A stretch of 34,864 bases of DNA from Affinundibacterium flavidum. GTDB lineage: Bacteria; Pseudomonadota; Gammaproteobacteria; Burkholderiales; Burkholderiaceae_D. Below the pieces are notes generated by a model that was given only the letters and a program-made list of their open reading frames with translations, had not been told where the DNA came from and ran no database searches. The position numbers and the translations under genes were made by a program. Below are positions 23,372-31,617 of this stretch, in pieces. The stretch's first letter is position 1, and every line of letters begins with the position of its first letter. The stretch covers positions 1 to 34,864 of the forward strand of contig NZ_JACOGA010000028.1 in assembly GCF_014284175.1 (NCBI RefSeq), read 5' to 3'.

Positions 23372-24760
23372 ATGACAAACTGGAATCAGACTCAAGCCCA
23401 TATCTACACGCATGTCCAAGCGAATGTCCAAACGCAGGCAGCAGCGTTTCTACGCGAATTATTTGCGGTGGCCGTTGCCGCAGTTGATCCGCATCACTGC
23501 CTACCACCGCATTTGCCAGAATTTCCCGCCAGCGGGCGTTGCATCGTGGTCGGTGCGGGTAAGGCCGCTGCAGCTATGGCGCAAGCTTTGGAGCAACATT
23601 GGTTAACCACAGGCTTGCTATCTTCAAGTGAACTTGCGCGACTAAGTGGCATGGTGATCGTTCCGTATGGCTATAGCTTGCCGTGCGAATATATCCAAGT
23701 GCGTGAAGCCGCCCATCCTGTGCCCGATCAGGCTGGCTATCAAGCCGCGAGTGATTTACTCGCCTCGGTGCAAAATCTAAGTGCCGCTGACACCGTGATT
23801 TGCTTACTCTCTGGCGGCGGCTCTTCGCTGATGAGCTTGCCCGCACCTGGCATCAGTCTGGCAGAAAAACAAGATATCAATCGCGCCTTACTTCGCAGCG
23901 GTGCCAGGATTCATGAAATCAATTGCGTGCGCAAACACCTGTCTGCGATCAAAGGTGGGCGCTTGGCTTTAGCCTGCGCGCCAGCTAAGGTGCTGACCTA
24001 TATCATCTCCGATGTGGCGGGCGACGATGCCAGTATTATTGCCAGCGGACCGACTTTGACAGATGCCAGCACTTGCGCTGACGCACTGGAGATCTTGCAG
24101 CGCTATGCGATTCCGACTTTACCCGCAGTGCTCGCGCATCTGCAATTAGCTTCTTCCGAAACACCAAAACCCGATCACGCGGCATTCATCAACCCGCATG
24201 TTCACATCATCGCCAACGCCCAAGCTGCTTTGCAAGCGGCGGCTAATTTTGCGCAAGCGAAAGGTGTGAAGGTAAAGATTTTGTCAGATCGCTTGGAAGG
24301 TGAAGCACGTGAGCTGGGGCGCCTTCATGCGCAGCTGGCAATTCAGGTCGCAAGTGAAGTAGCAAATGAGGTTGCAAATGAGGTAGCAAATGAGGTAGCA
24401 AAGGATGATCGACAACCATATCTATTGCTATCAGGCGGGGAAACCACCGTCACCGTTAAAGGCAGCGGTCGTGGTGGGCGCAATACAGAATATCTATTAA
24501 GCCTCTGCCAAAATCTCAATGGACACGAAGGGATTTACGCATTAGCAGCCGATACAGATGGGCGCGACGGTAGCGAACAAAACGCCGGTGCATGGTGTAC
24601 GCCAGACAGCTTGCAACGAGCGGCAGATTTATCGATATCGGCCAGTGCGTGTTTGGCGAATAACGATGCGTATACGTTTTTCGCTGCGCTTGATGCTTTG
24701 TTAGTGACTGGACCTACTTACAATAATGTGAATGATTTTCGGGCGATTTTGGTTTTGTGA
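23372..24760 (+). CDS. Glycerate 2-kinase, type 2 (MOFRL family)
   Basis: 462 residues from ATG 23372; a TTG at 23357 with GGAG at good spacing would add five residues and cannot be excluded. The N-terminal domain has RCIVVGAGKAAAAMAQALE, AHPVPDQAGYQAASDLL, LLSGGGSSLMSLPAPG and CVRKHLSAIKGGRLA. SDVAGDDASIIASGPT follows, then the MOFRL domain with LLSGGETTVTVKGSGRGGRNTEYLL, AADTDGRDGSEQNAGAW and TGPTYNNVNDFRAIL. These are the full set for GlxK/TtuD-type kinases that phosphorylate glycerate at O2 (glyoxylate, tartrate or serine catabolism). Residues 326-345 are five near-repeats of VANE, an insertion encoded by a 12-bp tandem repeat. Confidence 0.92.
   Translation: MTNWNQTQAHIYTHVQANVQTQAAAFLRELFAVAVAAVDPHHCLPPHLPEFPASGRCIVVGAGKAAAAMAQALEQHWLTTGLLSSSELARLSGMVIVPYGYSLPCEYIQVREAAHPVPDQAGYQAASDLLASVQNLSAADTVICLLSGGGSSLMSLPAPGISLAEKQDINRALLRSGARIHEINCVRKHLSAIKGGRLALACAPAKVLTYIISDVAGDDASIIASGPTLTDASTCADALEILQRYAIPTLPAVLAHLQLASSETPKPDHAAFINPHVHIIANAQAALQAAANFAQAKGVKVKILSDRLEGEARELGRLHAQLAIQVASEVANEVANEVANEVAKDDRQPYLLLSGGETTVTVKGSGRGGRNTEYLLSLCQNLNGHEGIYALAADTDGRDGSEQNAGAWCTPDSLQRAADLSISASACLANNDAYTFFAALDALLVTGPTYNNVNDFRAILVL
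24347..24406 (+). repeat. 12-bp tandem repeat, five units, in frame in glycerate kinase
   Basis: Units GTCGCAAGTGAA, GTAGCAAATGAG, GTTGCAAATGAG, GTAGCAAATGAG and GTAGCAAAGGAT follow each other without gaps and encode VASE-VANE-VANE-VANE-VAKD. Length change by slippage would keep the frame. It lies in the linker before the MOFRL domain. Confidence 0.85.
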
Positions 24761-24777
24761 TGTTTGACTTGGTTGGA

Positions 24778-25212
24778 CTAGTCAACTATTGCAAGTAGCT
24801 TTCGCAGCATATTTTTGCGTGCGATATCGTGTCTATATGGCGCGTAAGTTTCCTGTAACTCGAGTAGATGCAGCCAGTTCGCAAGAAACGCCTTATCTGT
24901 TCTCCGCGTCATTTTCGATTCGCCCCAAACCTCCGCGCAAGTCTCCAATTTCTTAACGACGTTAAGTGATTCATGCCAACAGGAATCGCAAAGAATACGA
25001 CGCTGGTTGATATTCGCTTTACGAACTTCATAAGTGTGCTTTTGGTCCCGCGCAGTAAAGATAGCATTGCACTTGCAGTGCCAACACTGGTAATGTTCAT
25101 CAACATATTCCTGCGTGAAGGAGGCAGCAACCGATCCTTGGCTATTAGGCTCCCATTGACTAATATCAACGGGAGCTCTTCCTAGAGGCGGTGGTTCAGG
25201 TTTTCGTTTCAT
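24778..25212 (-). CDS. Zinc-ribbon domain protein, unknown function
   Basis: 144 residues from ATG 25210-25212; a TTG at 25239 would add nine. After a basic/Pro-rich start (KRKPEPPPLGRAP) comes a zinc-ribbon: YQCWHCKCNAIFTARDQKHTYEV...RRILCDSCW, with two C-x2-C knuckles. This follows the pattern of 'probable zinc-ribbon' proteins in which the spacer holds FTA-x-(D/E)Q-x-x-Y. The C-terminal about 75 residues are helical and charged and end in HDIARKNMLRKLLAIVD. Probably nucleic-acid or protein binding, unproven. It is convergent with glycerate kinase, 17 bp apart. GTTAAGC stands 11-17 bases upstream of the start on the minus strand. Confidence 0.65.
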   Translation of the reverse strand: MKRKPEPPPLGRAPVDISQWEPNSQGSVAASFTQEYVDEHYQCWHCKCNAIFTARDQKHTYEVRKANINQRRILCDSCWHESLNVVKKLETCAEVWGESKMTRRTDKAFLANWLHLLELQETYAPYRHDIARKNMLRKLLAIVD

Positions 25213-25351
25213 TTTTTTGCTGTGTGGCTTAACCGACAATCAACTGCAAATCTATTACGCGTATCAGAACGGCAGACTCATTTCTGGGACTTTCGCGGAT
25301 TTCATTGACGAATTTCTGAGCACGCGAATGATCGTGAGCACTTTGCTTAGC

Positions 25352-26050
25352 CTAACGCTCAAGCGAAGCAAGTAAAGCCAATAGCGCATTAATTCCCTCT
25401 TGTGCTTTTAAGGTAAGCGGTGTCTTGCCTGTGAACCACGATGCACGAATTGTGTTCGCTTCTGATTTCTGTTCGGTCGTTAGCTTTGTTTCTAGAGTCG
25501 CAATATGTGCGAGGAGTTCTTTAGTGGGATCGGGCATCATCTCTTTGAGCATTAAGCCCAGTGCGTAGCTTGTAACTTCATTGGGCGAGGCGCTCTTCGA
25601 TAAGTAGTACAAATAGGCTAAAGTAGCCTGCATATTGCCTTGGCGTGAAGCGCGCTCCCACCACAGATTTGCATTTTCCAAGTCGCGTTTTTTTATGAAG
25701 TGCATGCCGACGTCAAATTGCGCGAGATCATAGCCAGCTTCTGCTTCGTTAACGGGAACAGTACCTGGAAATTGACCAGCCAGATAGTAACCCACCTTGT
25801 AAGAGGCGAGCTCGTGCCCCAATTCAGCTGCTTCAGTAAAATATTTGTACGCAGTTTTGTTGTCGCGAGCGGTTCCTATCCCGTTATTTAAGAACATGCC
25901 GAGGTTGTATTTGATGTCCGCGTTGCCACTCGGCGCTAACGCAGACAAACGTGAAAACATCGCTTCCTTGGAGAGACCTTCAGCATGGACGCTGCTTAAA
26001 GAAATGGTGGTGATTGTTAGGAATGCAAAAAAATATTTGGTGATGCGCAT
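25352..26050 (-). CDS. Exported Sel1-like repeat protein
   Basis: 232 residues. Signal peptide to about residue 23 (YFFAFLTITTISLSSVHA). Two to three Sel1/TPR-like repeats follow: ADIKYNLGMFLNNGIGTARDNKTAYKYFTEAAELGHELASYKVGYYLAG, then YDLAQFDVGMHFIKKRDLENANLWWERASRQGNMQATLAYLYYL. The repeat region ends near residue 150, leaving a helical C-terminus. Sel1 proteins act as periplasmic adaptors in varied systems, so no partner can be named. AGGGAA stands 5 bp before the ATG. A short motif shared with the 16648-16672 region lies 11 bases upstream of the start codon. Confidence 0.75.
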   Translation of the reverse strand: MRITKYFFAFLTITTISLSSVHAEGLSKEAMFSRLSALAPSGNADIKYNLGMFLNNGIGTARDNKTAYKYFTEAAELGHELASYKVGYYLAGQFPGTVPVNEAEAGYDLAQFDVGMHFIKKRDLENANLWWERASRQGNMQATLAYLYYLSKSASPNEVTSYALGLMLKEMMPDPTKELLAHIATLETKLTTEQKSEANTIRASWFTGKTPLTLKAQEGINALLALLASLER

Positions 26051-26060
26051 AAATTCCCTA

Positions 26061-26083
26061 AGTGCTAAACAAGCTAAGGTGTC
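26061..26083 (-). repeat. Second copy of a short intergenic motif
   Basis: On the plus strand AGTGCTAAACAA, four bases, AGGTGTC. The same words, with six bases between them, occur at 16648-16672 in the same orientation. There the motif overlaps a gene's stop; here it lies just before the Sel1 gene start. Function unknown. Confidence 0.4.
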
Positions 26084-26239
26084 ATTGTCGAGGGCGTATT
26101 ACATTATTCCGAAATTCTTCAATCAACGGCAAGATGAGCTATCGATACTTCGAATGTACCTCGAACGAATAATCGTAATGACGGAATTTCGTCAGTAACC
26201 AACATAAGACGCAATACCAAAAGCTAGGCTGTAGCTCAC

Positions 26240-27088
26240 TCACGGCAAGTTAGATTTCCAAGTTTTCCCAGATAACCAATTGATGATTTGCTGACCAACC
26301 GCCTCCTCCATTCCCACAAACCAATGATTGCTACCAGGACCGCAGAGCGGACTGCCCTCAGCTGCGTTTGCGCCATTGACCGTCATCATAGGCAGGCGTG
26401 TGGATACATCGGATGCCGCAGAAAAAGACGAGACTGGGCAAGCGTCTAGAGTATGGTGAACCAGAAGCATGGGGATTTTAAGTGAAGGCAAGTCTATCTT
26501 CGACAAGCCGGGACCAGGGGACGGAATCAGTGGGCCAGGTTGAGATGCCTGATACAAGCCAGAAAGTAGCACGACCGCATTCACTTTATTGACGCGGTTC
26601 TGTGCGATGTAACCAGCAGAAACCGTGCCTCGGCTGTGTGCTACCAACACCAACCGCGCCTTGGGGAAGCGACTTCGGATCTTTCGTATAACTGCTTGCA
26701 TGTCAGCTGCGTGTCTTGCGGACGTACGGAAATCTTGAGTCATGTCTTCTTGATCGGACGGTGCGTCTATGACCGCGACTGCGAATTGTTTTTGCAACAG
26801 TGCCTCATGTTGGCGCGAAAAAAGATGTGTAGCTTCGGCTTGTGCCTGTCCATCCTTTAACTTCAAACCTATGTTTCCCGAACCGCCGGGAATGAGCAAG
26901 ATGACTGTTTTTGGCGCTGGTCCGTGCGGTTCCCAAAGCAATACCGACTGCGTCACGCCGGGTCGCGTCTTAAGCGTGATGAGTTCGTCGGCGTAGGCTA
27001 AGGATGTGAACAAGAGTGAGGCCGCGATGGCAACAATTGTTCGCACTTGACGTGATAAGAAGGGTGACCTGTGAGAAGGGAAAGGCAT
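26240..27088 (-). CDS. Exported alpha/beta hydrolase
   Basis: 282 residues. The signal peptide (hydrophobic core TIVAIAASLLFTSLAYA) is preceded by a 16-residue basic leader, so a later start is possible, although no better one is evident. The core fold is clear: an oxyanion loop IPGGSGNIG (about 66-74), nucleophile elbow VAHSRGTVSAGY (Ser152; H-S-R-G in place of G-x-S-x-G's first Gly), an acid region LVHHTLDACPVS and a catalytic His in SNHWFVGME. Probably a periplasmic esterase or related hydrolase with a small substrate; specificity is unknown. It stands alone in a run of minus-strand singletons. Confidence 0.8.
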   Translation of the reverse strand: MPFPSHRSPFLSRQVRTIVAIAASLLFTSLAYADELITLKTRPGVTQSVLLWEPHGPAPKTVILLIPGGSGNIGLKLKDGQAQAEATHLFSRQHEALLQKQFAVAVIDAPSDQEDMTQDFRTSARHAADMQAVIRKIRSRFPKARLVLVAHSRGTVSAGYIAQNRVNKVNAVVLLSGLYQASQPGPLIPSPGPGLSKIDLPSLKIPMLLVHHTLDACPVSSFSAASDVSTRLPMMTVNGANAAEGSPLCGPGSNHWFVGMEEAVGQQIINWLSGKTWKSNLP

Positions 27089-27179
27089 TGGGATTTCGCT
27101 TTATGTTTGACGGAGTTTAGATTCAAGGCCACTGACTACCGCAACGAAACGCGTAGTGACACTCAAATCGACTGCGATG

Positions 27180-27305
27180 TTAAGGTTTGCTCTGAAAAGA
27201 ATTAAATGCTTGCTTGACCGTTTGCGCCATATGAAAAGTGTCATCGCCCCAAAATGTAAAGTCGAGAACGATCTTATCATTGATGATGCGCCGTAGTTGA
27301 CCATG
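27180..27305 (-). pseudogene. Possible C-terminal remnant of an NTF2/SnoaL-like gene
   Basis: A 41-codon open frame without a start codon (a TGA precedes it) reads HGQLRRIINDKIVLDFTFWG and then DDTFHMAQTVKQAF, ending NSFQSKP. 'RIINDKIV-x-DFTFW-DD' resembles the last strand of NTF2/SnoaL-like proteins (rI-x-DGKIVE-x-x-x-FFD). The residue pattern is more protein-like than the overlapping 67-residue frame, which I rejected. If real, the 5' part has been lost, replaced by the adjacent ATPase gene. Its TAA lies inside ACCTTAAC, the same kind of stop-overlapping motif as at 16664. Confidence 0.3.
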
Positions 27306-27310
27306 TCATC

Positions 27311-27853
27311 TTAACCACTAACGTGTTTTAGCACTTCTGCGACAAGCTCATTAACGGAACGATGCGCGCCATCGCTAAAGCCAAGCATAGTGTGGGGCGC
27401 ATATTCTGGACGATGGAGTGCTCTGCAAATCCCTGTGCTGTGAGTGCGCCAGTGTTGCTCAGGTAGATTACGACCAATGCGAGCTTCGCGGCGTAAGAAT
27501 GATCGCAGGCATTCCTGTTCATTTCCAGAGAGAAAAATAGTCGTGAATCCTGATTCTTGCGCAGCGGTGATGTGCTCGACGTTCGGGCAAATCATGCTAA
27601 TGAAGGACAGAATCACCCCAGAATGAGAGCTCGCCATACCTCGCAGCTCAGTGGCGAGATCGCTAAAGCTAGGGTTAGGCGAGAAGAGTTGTAGCAGGCT
27701 TTTTGGTACCGGCGCGGAAGCAGTCGTTCTGGAAAATGGATCAGTCTCCACATGTAGCCACTGCGATTGATTCGAGAGCGCAGCGCACAGCGTAGACTTG
27801 CCTGCACCAGATGGACCAAAAAGCAGAACGAGTGGGATAGGACGAGAGTTCAT
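27311..27853 (-). CDS. Small P-loop ATPase / kinase-like protein
   Basis: 180 residues. Walker A is GPSGAGKST at 13-21 right after the first strand (PLVLLF). ETDPF follows at the end of the second strand, a place where P-loop kinases bind substrate. VILSFISMICPN is a Walker B-like strand without a clear acidic end. A lid-like segment ECLRSFLRREARIGRNLPEQHW has the arginines typical of nucleoside or small-molecule kinases (zeta-toxin/KTI12/gluconate-kinase style). The rest is short. Substrate is unknown; a phosphotransferase is more likely than a AAA machine at this size. No antitoxin gene is adjacent. Confidence 0.7.
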   Translation of the reverse strand: MNSRPIPLVLLFGPSGAGKSTLCAALSNQSQWLHVETDPFSRTTASAPVPKSLLQLFSPNPSFSDLATELRGMASSHSGVILSFISMICPNVEHITAAQESGFTTIFLSGNEQECLRSFLRREARIGRNLPEQHWRTHSTGICRALHRPEYAPHTMLGFSDGAHRSVNELVAEVLKHVSG

Positions 27854-27940
27854 GGTGGATAAGGCTGAAATGAAGGTGGCGATACGTCCGAGTGATGATT
27901 TAATTAGCGAGTGGAGTGAGCGACAAATTCCGCTACATTT

Positions 27941-28411
27941 TTATAGCTTGCGTTTCTCCAAGCGACATTGATATGGTTCACCGCCATGCAATTTGATGAA
28001 ATAGCTGATTGCTTCCCCGGACAAGCGATTGATTCTTACGTGTTGAATCGGTTCCCAATTCTTATCGCGAGACGATTCTATAGTGTACTCAATGAGTTCA
28101 TCGTTGACCACAGGTTTGTGCACACGAAATGACCTTAAATTTCGCCCCTGAGATTCCCCATCAACGCTTACTATCACCAAGCCTTTCCACGATATTTTGC
28201 CGCCATGCGTAACGCAGTTTTGACCGGAATATTCAGTCCAACTTTTTACTTCGAAACACAGCTTGCCCTTTTCAGAAAGATAGGGCGACGGCCAGATCGC
28301 CGTGATGCGCTTGTCATCTTTGGATGATGGCTCACACATTATGCGCGACTGCGCCTGAGCGATGGACGAGGTGAGTGCCAGAATTAGGCTACAGGTGAAA
28401 ACAAGTTTCAT
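27941..28411 (-). CDS. Exported small protein with four cysteines, unknown function
   Basis: 156 residues. Signal peptide MKLVFTCSLILALTSSIAQA, cleaved after AQA. The mature part has Cys in IMCEPSS, KLCFEVKSW, QNCVTHGG and YQCRLEKR, so two disulfides are plausible in the periplasm. The sequence is strand-rich (GLVIVSVDGES, HVRINRLSGEAISYFIKLHGG) and lacks motifs I can name. AGGGAG lies 4 bp before the start. First of the run of small minus-strand genes that follows the histidine kinase gene. Confidence 0.65.
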   Translation of the reverse strand: MKLVFTCSLILALTSSIAQAQSRIMCEPSSKDDKRITAIWPSPYLSEKGKLCFEVKSWTEYSGQNCVTHGGKISWKGLVIVSVDGESQGRNLRSFRVHKPVVNDELIEYTIESSRDKNWEPIQHVRINRLSGEAISYFIKLHGGEPYQCRLEKRKL

Positions 28412-28457
28412 GAACTCCCTTTGCGATCTTTTAAATATTTTCTTCAGTAAAATAATT

Positions 28458-28475
28458 GACGATAACTTGATCGTC
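28458..28475 (-). terminator. Candidate terminator of the histidine kinase operon
   Basis: GACGAT (28458-28463), 6-base loop, ATCGTC (28470-28475), followed on the minus strand by AATTATTTT. It lies about 20 bp after the kinase stop. The stem is short and the T-tract broken, so this is tentative. Confidence 0.35.
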
Positions 28476-28493
28476 GACGACCATGTTAAGGTA

Positions 28494-30569
28494 CTAAATT
28501 CGTCGCGGCAAACTCAATAAAAATTCCACTCCACTATCTGCAGGATTTATCGCCGACCCGATGTTGCGCACGCTGATCGTGCCTCCCATTTTCGCCATAT
28601 AAGTTTGCGCGACGAACAATCCTTGGCCGCGATTACCATTGGCACCAGAATCCACTTGATCTGAAACGCCGTATTCAAAAATTTTATCTAGCATGTCGGC
28701 CGCGATATGTGGTCCACGATTTCCGATATGAATGGTCGCACTGGTTTCATCTGCTTCCAGCGTTAGCGTAATTGGTGTGCCTTCTGGCCGGTAGCGGTTC
28801 GCATTTTTTAACACATGGGTTACCACATCTTCCAAAGAATATTCATCGGCTTTCACAATCACATTAGAAAAATCGCCTTTAAATTCCACGTTGTCGATAC
28901 CTGCATGTGGCGCATTATCGGCGACATGTTGCAAGAACTGCGTGATGTCCATTTCTTCTAACTGCAAGATAGTCGATTGAAATGCTTCGCTAGGCGTGGC
29001 GCTACCATATAGCACTTTGATCGCTTGTTGCATGCGGCTGATGTAACGATGGCTTTGATCTTCCGGTGCCTGATGTAGCACCATCAGGCTTTGTAGTGGC
29101 GACATGATTTCATGTCCTACTGCATGCCACATTTGCTTCTCTTGCTCGGTGCGTATTGCTTCGCGTTCCACGTCTTCTTTCACTCGCCTGAGTAAATCAT
29201 GCAAGCCACTAGCTAATACGCCCAGTTCGTCTGCGCTACGCAAATCACTGACATCGAGTTGATCTAATTCTCCCGCACCTTTCATGGTTTTCGATAAGCT
29301 AGCAGCACGTTTCGTCAATAAAGTAATGCGCCGGATAATACTAATTTCTATCAAGAGCCAAGCCAACAACAAGGCCAATAACATGGCACCGACAAACCAC
29401 GAAACACGGGTCGCTACCACGCTTAGCGTCTTACTGACACTGCGCACATCGCCTTTCAACAGCACTTCATAATTATCCAAAGGCGTGCTAATTAATTCTT
29501 TGCTTTCCAAAGGGGTATCGTATTCATCCACAGGCAAACGGCGAATCAGGCGTGTCAAGACATTCCAGGATTCCTCTTCTTGCTCAACTTTACCGAGCAG
29601 TTTGATGAATTCTTTTTTCTCAGAAGATTTCTTGATGCTGAGACTTTCGCCAGGTAGTAGCAGGGCACTCAAATCATTGAGAGAAAATGGTGTGGCGGTC
29701 GGCATTGCCTTACTATCCAATAAAGGGATTTGGCTCTCAGGTGCCAGCACGGCGAGTTCAACATGGATCTGATCTAGATCTTGTGGCGGCCAAACTGGTC
29801 GCTTTTTCTCAAACAAGGCTTCCTGCAAAACCGCGATAGGCAGACGCAAAGAGAAAAAAGTATTGCGATCACAATTGAGATCCTTGCCATCTTTTTCCAC
29901 GTCGTTGCAAAGGGCTTTTTGCCACGCCCAACCACGAAAATCCCGTACTGGTCGGGCATTCGATTTATTCACTTCGCTTTCGACAAAGCCCACCCATCGC
30001 CCGCGAATTCCTGCATTCGCTTTACTGCTTCGTTCTTCTTCAAACGGCGCAAGCCATTGATATTCTTGTCCACGTAAAGTCACACTGACACGTATGCGAT
30101 GCGCTTCATCACGTACCACTTGTCCATGCGGATGTGAGACCAAGGCGGCGCTATTAAAACTACCTGCCACATAAATAAAACCGCCCGCCCAAGGATTGTT
30201 TCCTATGCCGACGCAGAGCGATCCATCATTTCCGTATTGCACTAGGCAACCCGACATCGCGATGGCTTGCTGTACCTTACTTTGGTCGTCGAAATCTAAA
30301 GCGGAGAATGGCAGAAGCAAAGGATGCAGGCTCGCGCCTTCTTGTTCTGCGGGCGGATTTAGTAAAGCTAATTGACCTGCTGGATGGCGCAAGGTCGCAG
30401 TGATTTGGCTGATGGTTTTATTGAAATTGGCTTGGTAATTGTTATAGCTCAATTGCTTCTCTTGCTGTAGCAAAGACAGCGCCAAACCTAGCGTTGCCAT
30501 TGACAGTAGTAAGAACACACCACGAAAAATAATCCGTAGTCGATAACTCGCCAAGAAAAACCGCTTCAT
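28494..30569 (-). CDS. Sensor histidine kinase with large extracytoplasmic domain
   Basis: 691 residues from ATG 30567-30569, preferred over ATG 30617 because it overlaps the regulator's TGA (ATGA) and has GGTGG upstream. Two membrane helices (about 10-32 and 395-418) enclose a sensor domain of roughly 360 residues in which I recognise no known fold. HAMP-like linker about 420-470, dimerisation helix with His486 (AVGHEIMSPLQSL), ATPase domain with KNANRYRPEG, HIGNRGPHI (Asn in place of the usual D-x-G-x-G aspartate), IFEYGVS and GNRGQGLFVAQ. It should phosphorylate the response regulator encoded just upstream. The pair is divergent from the SPFH/SH3 operon. Confidence 0.88.
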   Translation of the reverse strand: MKRFFLASYRLRIIFRGVFLLLSMATLGLALSLLQQEKQLSYNNYQANFNKTISQITATLRHPAGQLALLNPPAEQEGASLHPLLLPFSALDFDDQSKVQQAIAMSGCLVQYGNDGSLCVGIGNNPWAGGFIYVAGSFNSAALVSHPHGQVVRDEAHRIRVSVTLRGQEYQWLAPFEEERSSKANAGIRGRWVGFVESEVNKSNARPVRDFRGWAWQKALCNDVEKDGKDLNCDRNTFFSLRLPIAVLQEALFEKKRPVWPPQDLDQIHVELAVLAPESQIPLLDSKAMPTATPFSLNDLSALLLPGESLSIKKSSEKKEFIKLLGKVEQEEESWNVLTRLIRRLPVDEYDTPLESKELISTPLDNYEVLLKGDVRSVSKTLSVVATRVSWFVGAMLLALLLAWLLIEISIIRRITLLTKRAASLSKTMKGAGELDQLDVSDLRSADELGVLASGLHDLLRRVKEDVEREAIRTEQEKQMWHAVGHEIMSPLQSLMVLHQAPEDQSHRYISRMQQAIKVLYGSATPSEAFQSTILQLEEMDITQFLQHVADNAPHAGIDNVEFKGDFSNVIVKADEYSLEDVVTHVLKNANRYRPEGTPITLTLEADETSATIHIGNRGPHIAADMLDKIFEYGVSDQVDSGANGNRGQGLFVAQTYMAKMGGTISVRNIGSAINPADSGVEFLLSLPRRI

Positions 30570-31312
30570 GTGGTTTCCACCCAACGAAACCCGCGCATAG
30601 GGACGTTTTCTATGCATTCAAAGTTGGGATCAATTTCACGGAAGGCATCACGTATCGTGCTGACATGTTTGCGAATATTGTCGCGATTGCGTCCGCTCTT
30701 CACCACTTCGTACAAATCATCATAGGACACAATTTGTCCACGCTTTTCAAACATTACCGCCAAAATTCTCTGTGCGGTGAGTGGCAGATTAATGCGCTGG
30801 CCACGCCACATCGGTGTCCGTTGTCGCAAAGGGTCCATGCTTAATGCATCATTGGCTGGCTCAGCTTCTTTGAGCAACACTTTTTTGCTATCTTGCGTTT
30901 GCTGCCTGCGCTCTTTCACAGCGCGTAACATGTCGAGCAAAGTTTCAATAAAATCCGCTTCTTCAAAGGTCGCTTTTTGCAGATAGTCCCAGGCATCTAA
31001 GGCCTTCATGATGCTGCGATAGATTGTTGCGGGCATGGCGGATACTACTAATACCGGCGTCGCCTGCCCTTCTTTGCTGATATTTTTATTGATGGCATTG
31101 ATGATCGCCACGCCAGCATGACGTTCACGTCCCAGTTCAATATCCAAGACCACCAAATCATAGCGTTCACGCGCAATCGCTGCTTCTGCATCATCCCGGT
31201 TAAACCATTGATCGATTTGTATGCCGGGTTTGGCGGCTTCTATCCACGCCTTGAATTGATTGCTGGTTGGTTCATCATCTTCGATGACTGCGACTTTAAT
31301 GTGATGCGACAC
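30566..31312 (-). CDS. Response regulator with winged-helix output
   Basis: 248 residues from GTG 31310-31312, chosen because GGAG lies 7 bp upstream and the receiver begins at once; the longer ATG frame (31360) adds an atypical MHQCSLRQHFYHRR. The receiver has acidic EDD (11-13), Asp57 (DLVVLDIELG), Ser91 (VVSAMP) and Lys113 (LQKA, without the usual following Pro). The C-terminal winged helix (about 168-248) matches the OmpR type (LPLTAQRILAVMFEKRGQIVSYDDLYEVV ... NIRKHVSTIRDAFREI ... VPMRGFRW). First gene of the operon; its stop overlaps the kinase start. It likely binds the 31313-31617 intergenic region, which it shares with the SPFH operon. Confidence 0.88.
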   Translation of the reverse strand: MSHHIKVAVIEDDEPTSNQFKAWIEAAKPGIQIDQWFNRDDAEAAIARERYDLVVLDIELGRERHAGVAIINAINKNISKEGQATPVLVVSAMPATIYRSIMKALDAWDYLQKATFEEADFIETLLDMLRAVKERRQQTQDSKKVLLKEAEPANDALSMDPLRQRTPMWRGQRINLPLTAQRILAVMFEKRGQIVSYDDLYEVVKSGRNRDNIRKHVSTIRDAFREIDPNFECIENVPMRGFRWVETT

Positions 31313-31617
31313 GATGTGTCTCCGATGATAAAAATGTTGGCGTAGGCTGCATTGGTGCAAAGCTAAATCTTTTTTAAACCTGCTTCGTAGTATCCACGTT
31401 TTCCCAAAAAAAGTCAGTTTTCCGCTGTGAGTTTTTCTTCACGCCACCGTGCGAATCTTCCGTTACATGTTCAAACATCGCCGCACTATGAGGATAGCTC
31501 CCGTCGGGCGGCATTGTATCTTCCCGGTCTGGCAGCGCAAGATGTGTCTCAGGGAAACGCCATTGCAAATGCAACGCAACCCACATCGACATTCATCAAT
31601 CATCATCGGAGGCTACT
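31313..31617. promoter_or_regulatory. Divergent promoter region of the two-component and SPFH operons
   Basis: 305 bp with no convincing gene; short frames here on either strand have unnatural composition. It must hold promoters for both operons. ATGTT-CA-AACAT (31467-31478) is a small inverted repeat that could be part of an operator, and AAAAAA/TTTT tracts occur around 31366-31412. GGAGG at about 31607-31611 is a strong ribosome binding site for the SPFH gene. I could not identify a direct-repeat OmpR-type operator by eye. Confidence 0.5.

Noticed and set aside
24347..24406. Repeat considered as a CRISPR-like array
   Set aside because: Units are 12 bp, contiguous and in frame in a conserved gene; there are no spacers. 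No CRISPR array was seen anywhere in the window.
27101..27304. 67-residue minus-strand frame beginning MVNYGASSMIRSF
   Set aside because: No ribosome binding site and an unnatural composition; the overlapping frame at 27180-27305 looks more like protein.
27311..27853. P-loop protein considered as a zeta-type toxin
   Set aside because: Size and lid arginines fit, but no epsilon-like antitoxin is adjacent, and the diagnostic substrate-binding residues cannot be confirmed.
28431..28484. 17-codon frame MVVDDQVIVNYFTEENI after the histidine kinase
   Set aside because: No ribosome binding site, and it overlaps the hairpin at 28458-28475; too short to support as a gene.
31374..31592. 72-residue minus-strand frame in the divergent region
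   Set aside because: It covers the promoter region of both operons and shows no protein-like pattern or ribosome binding site.
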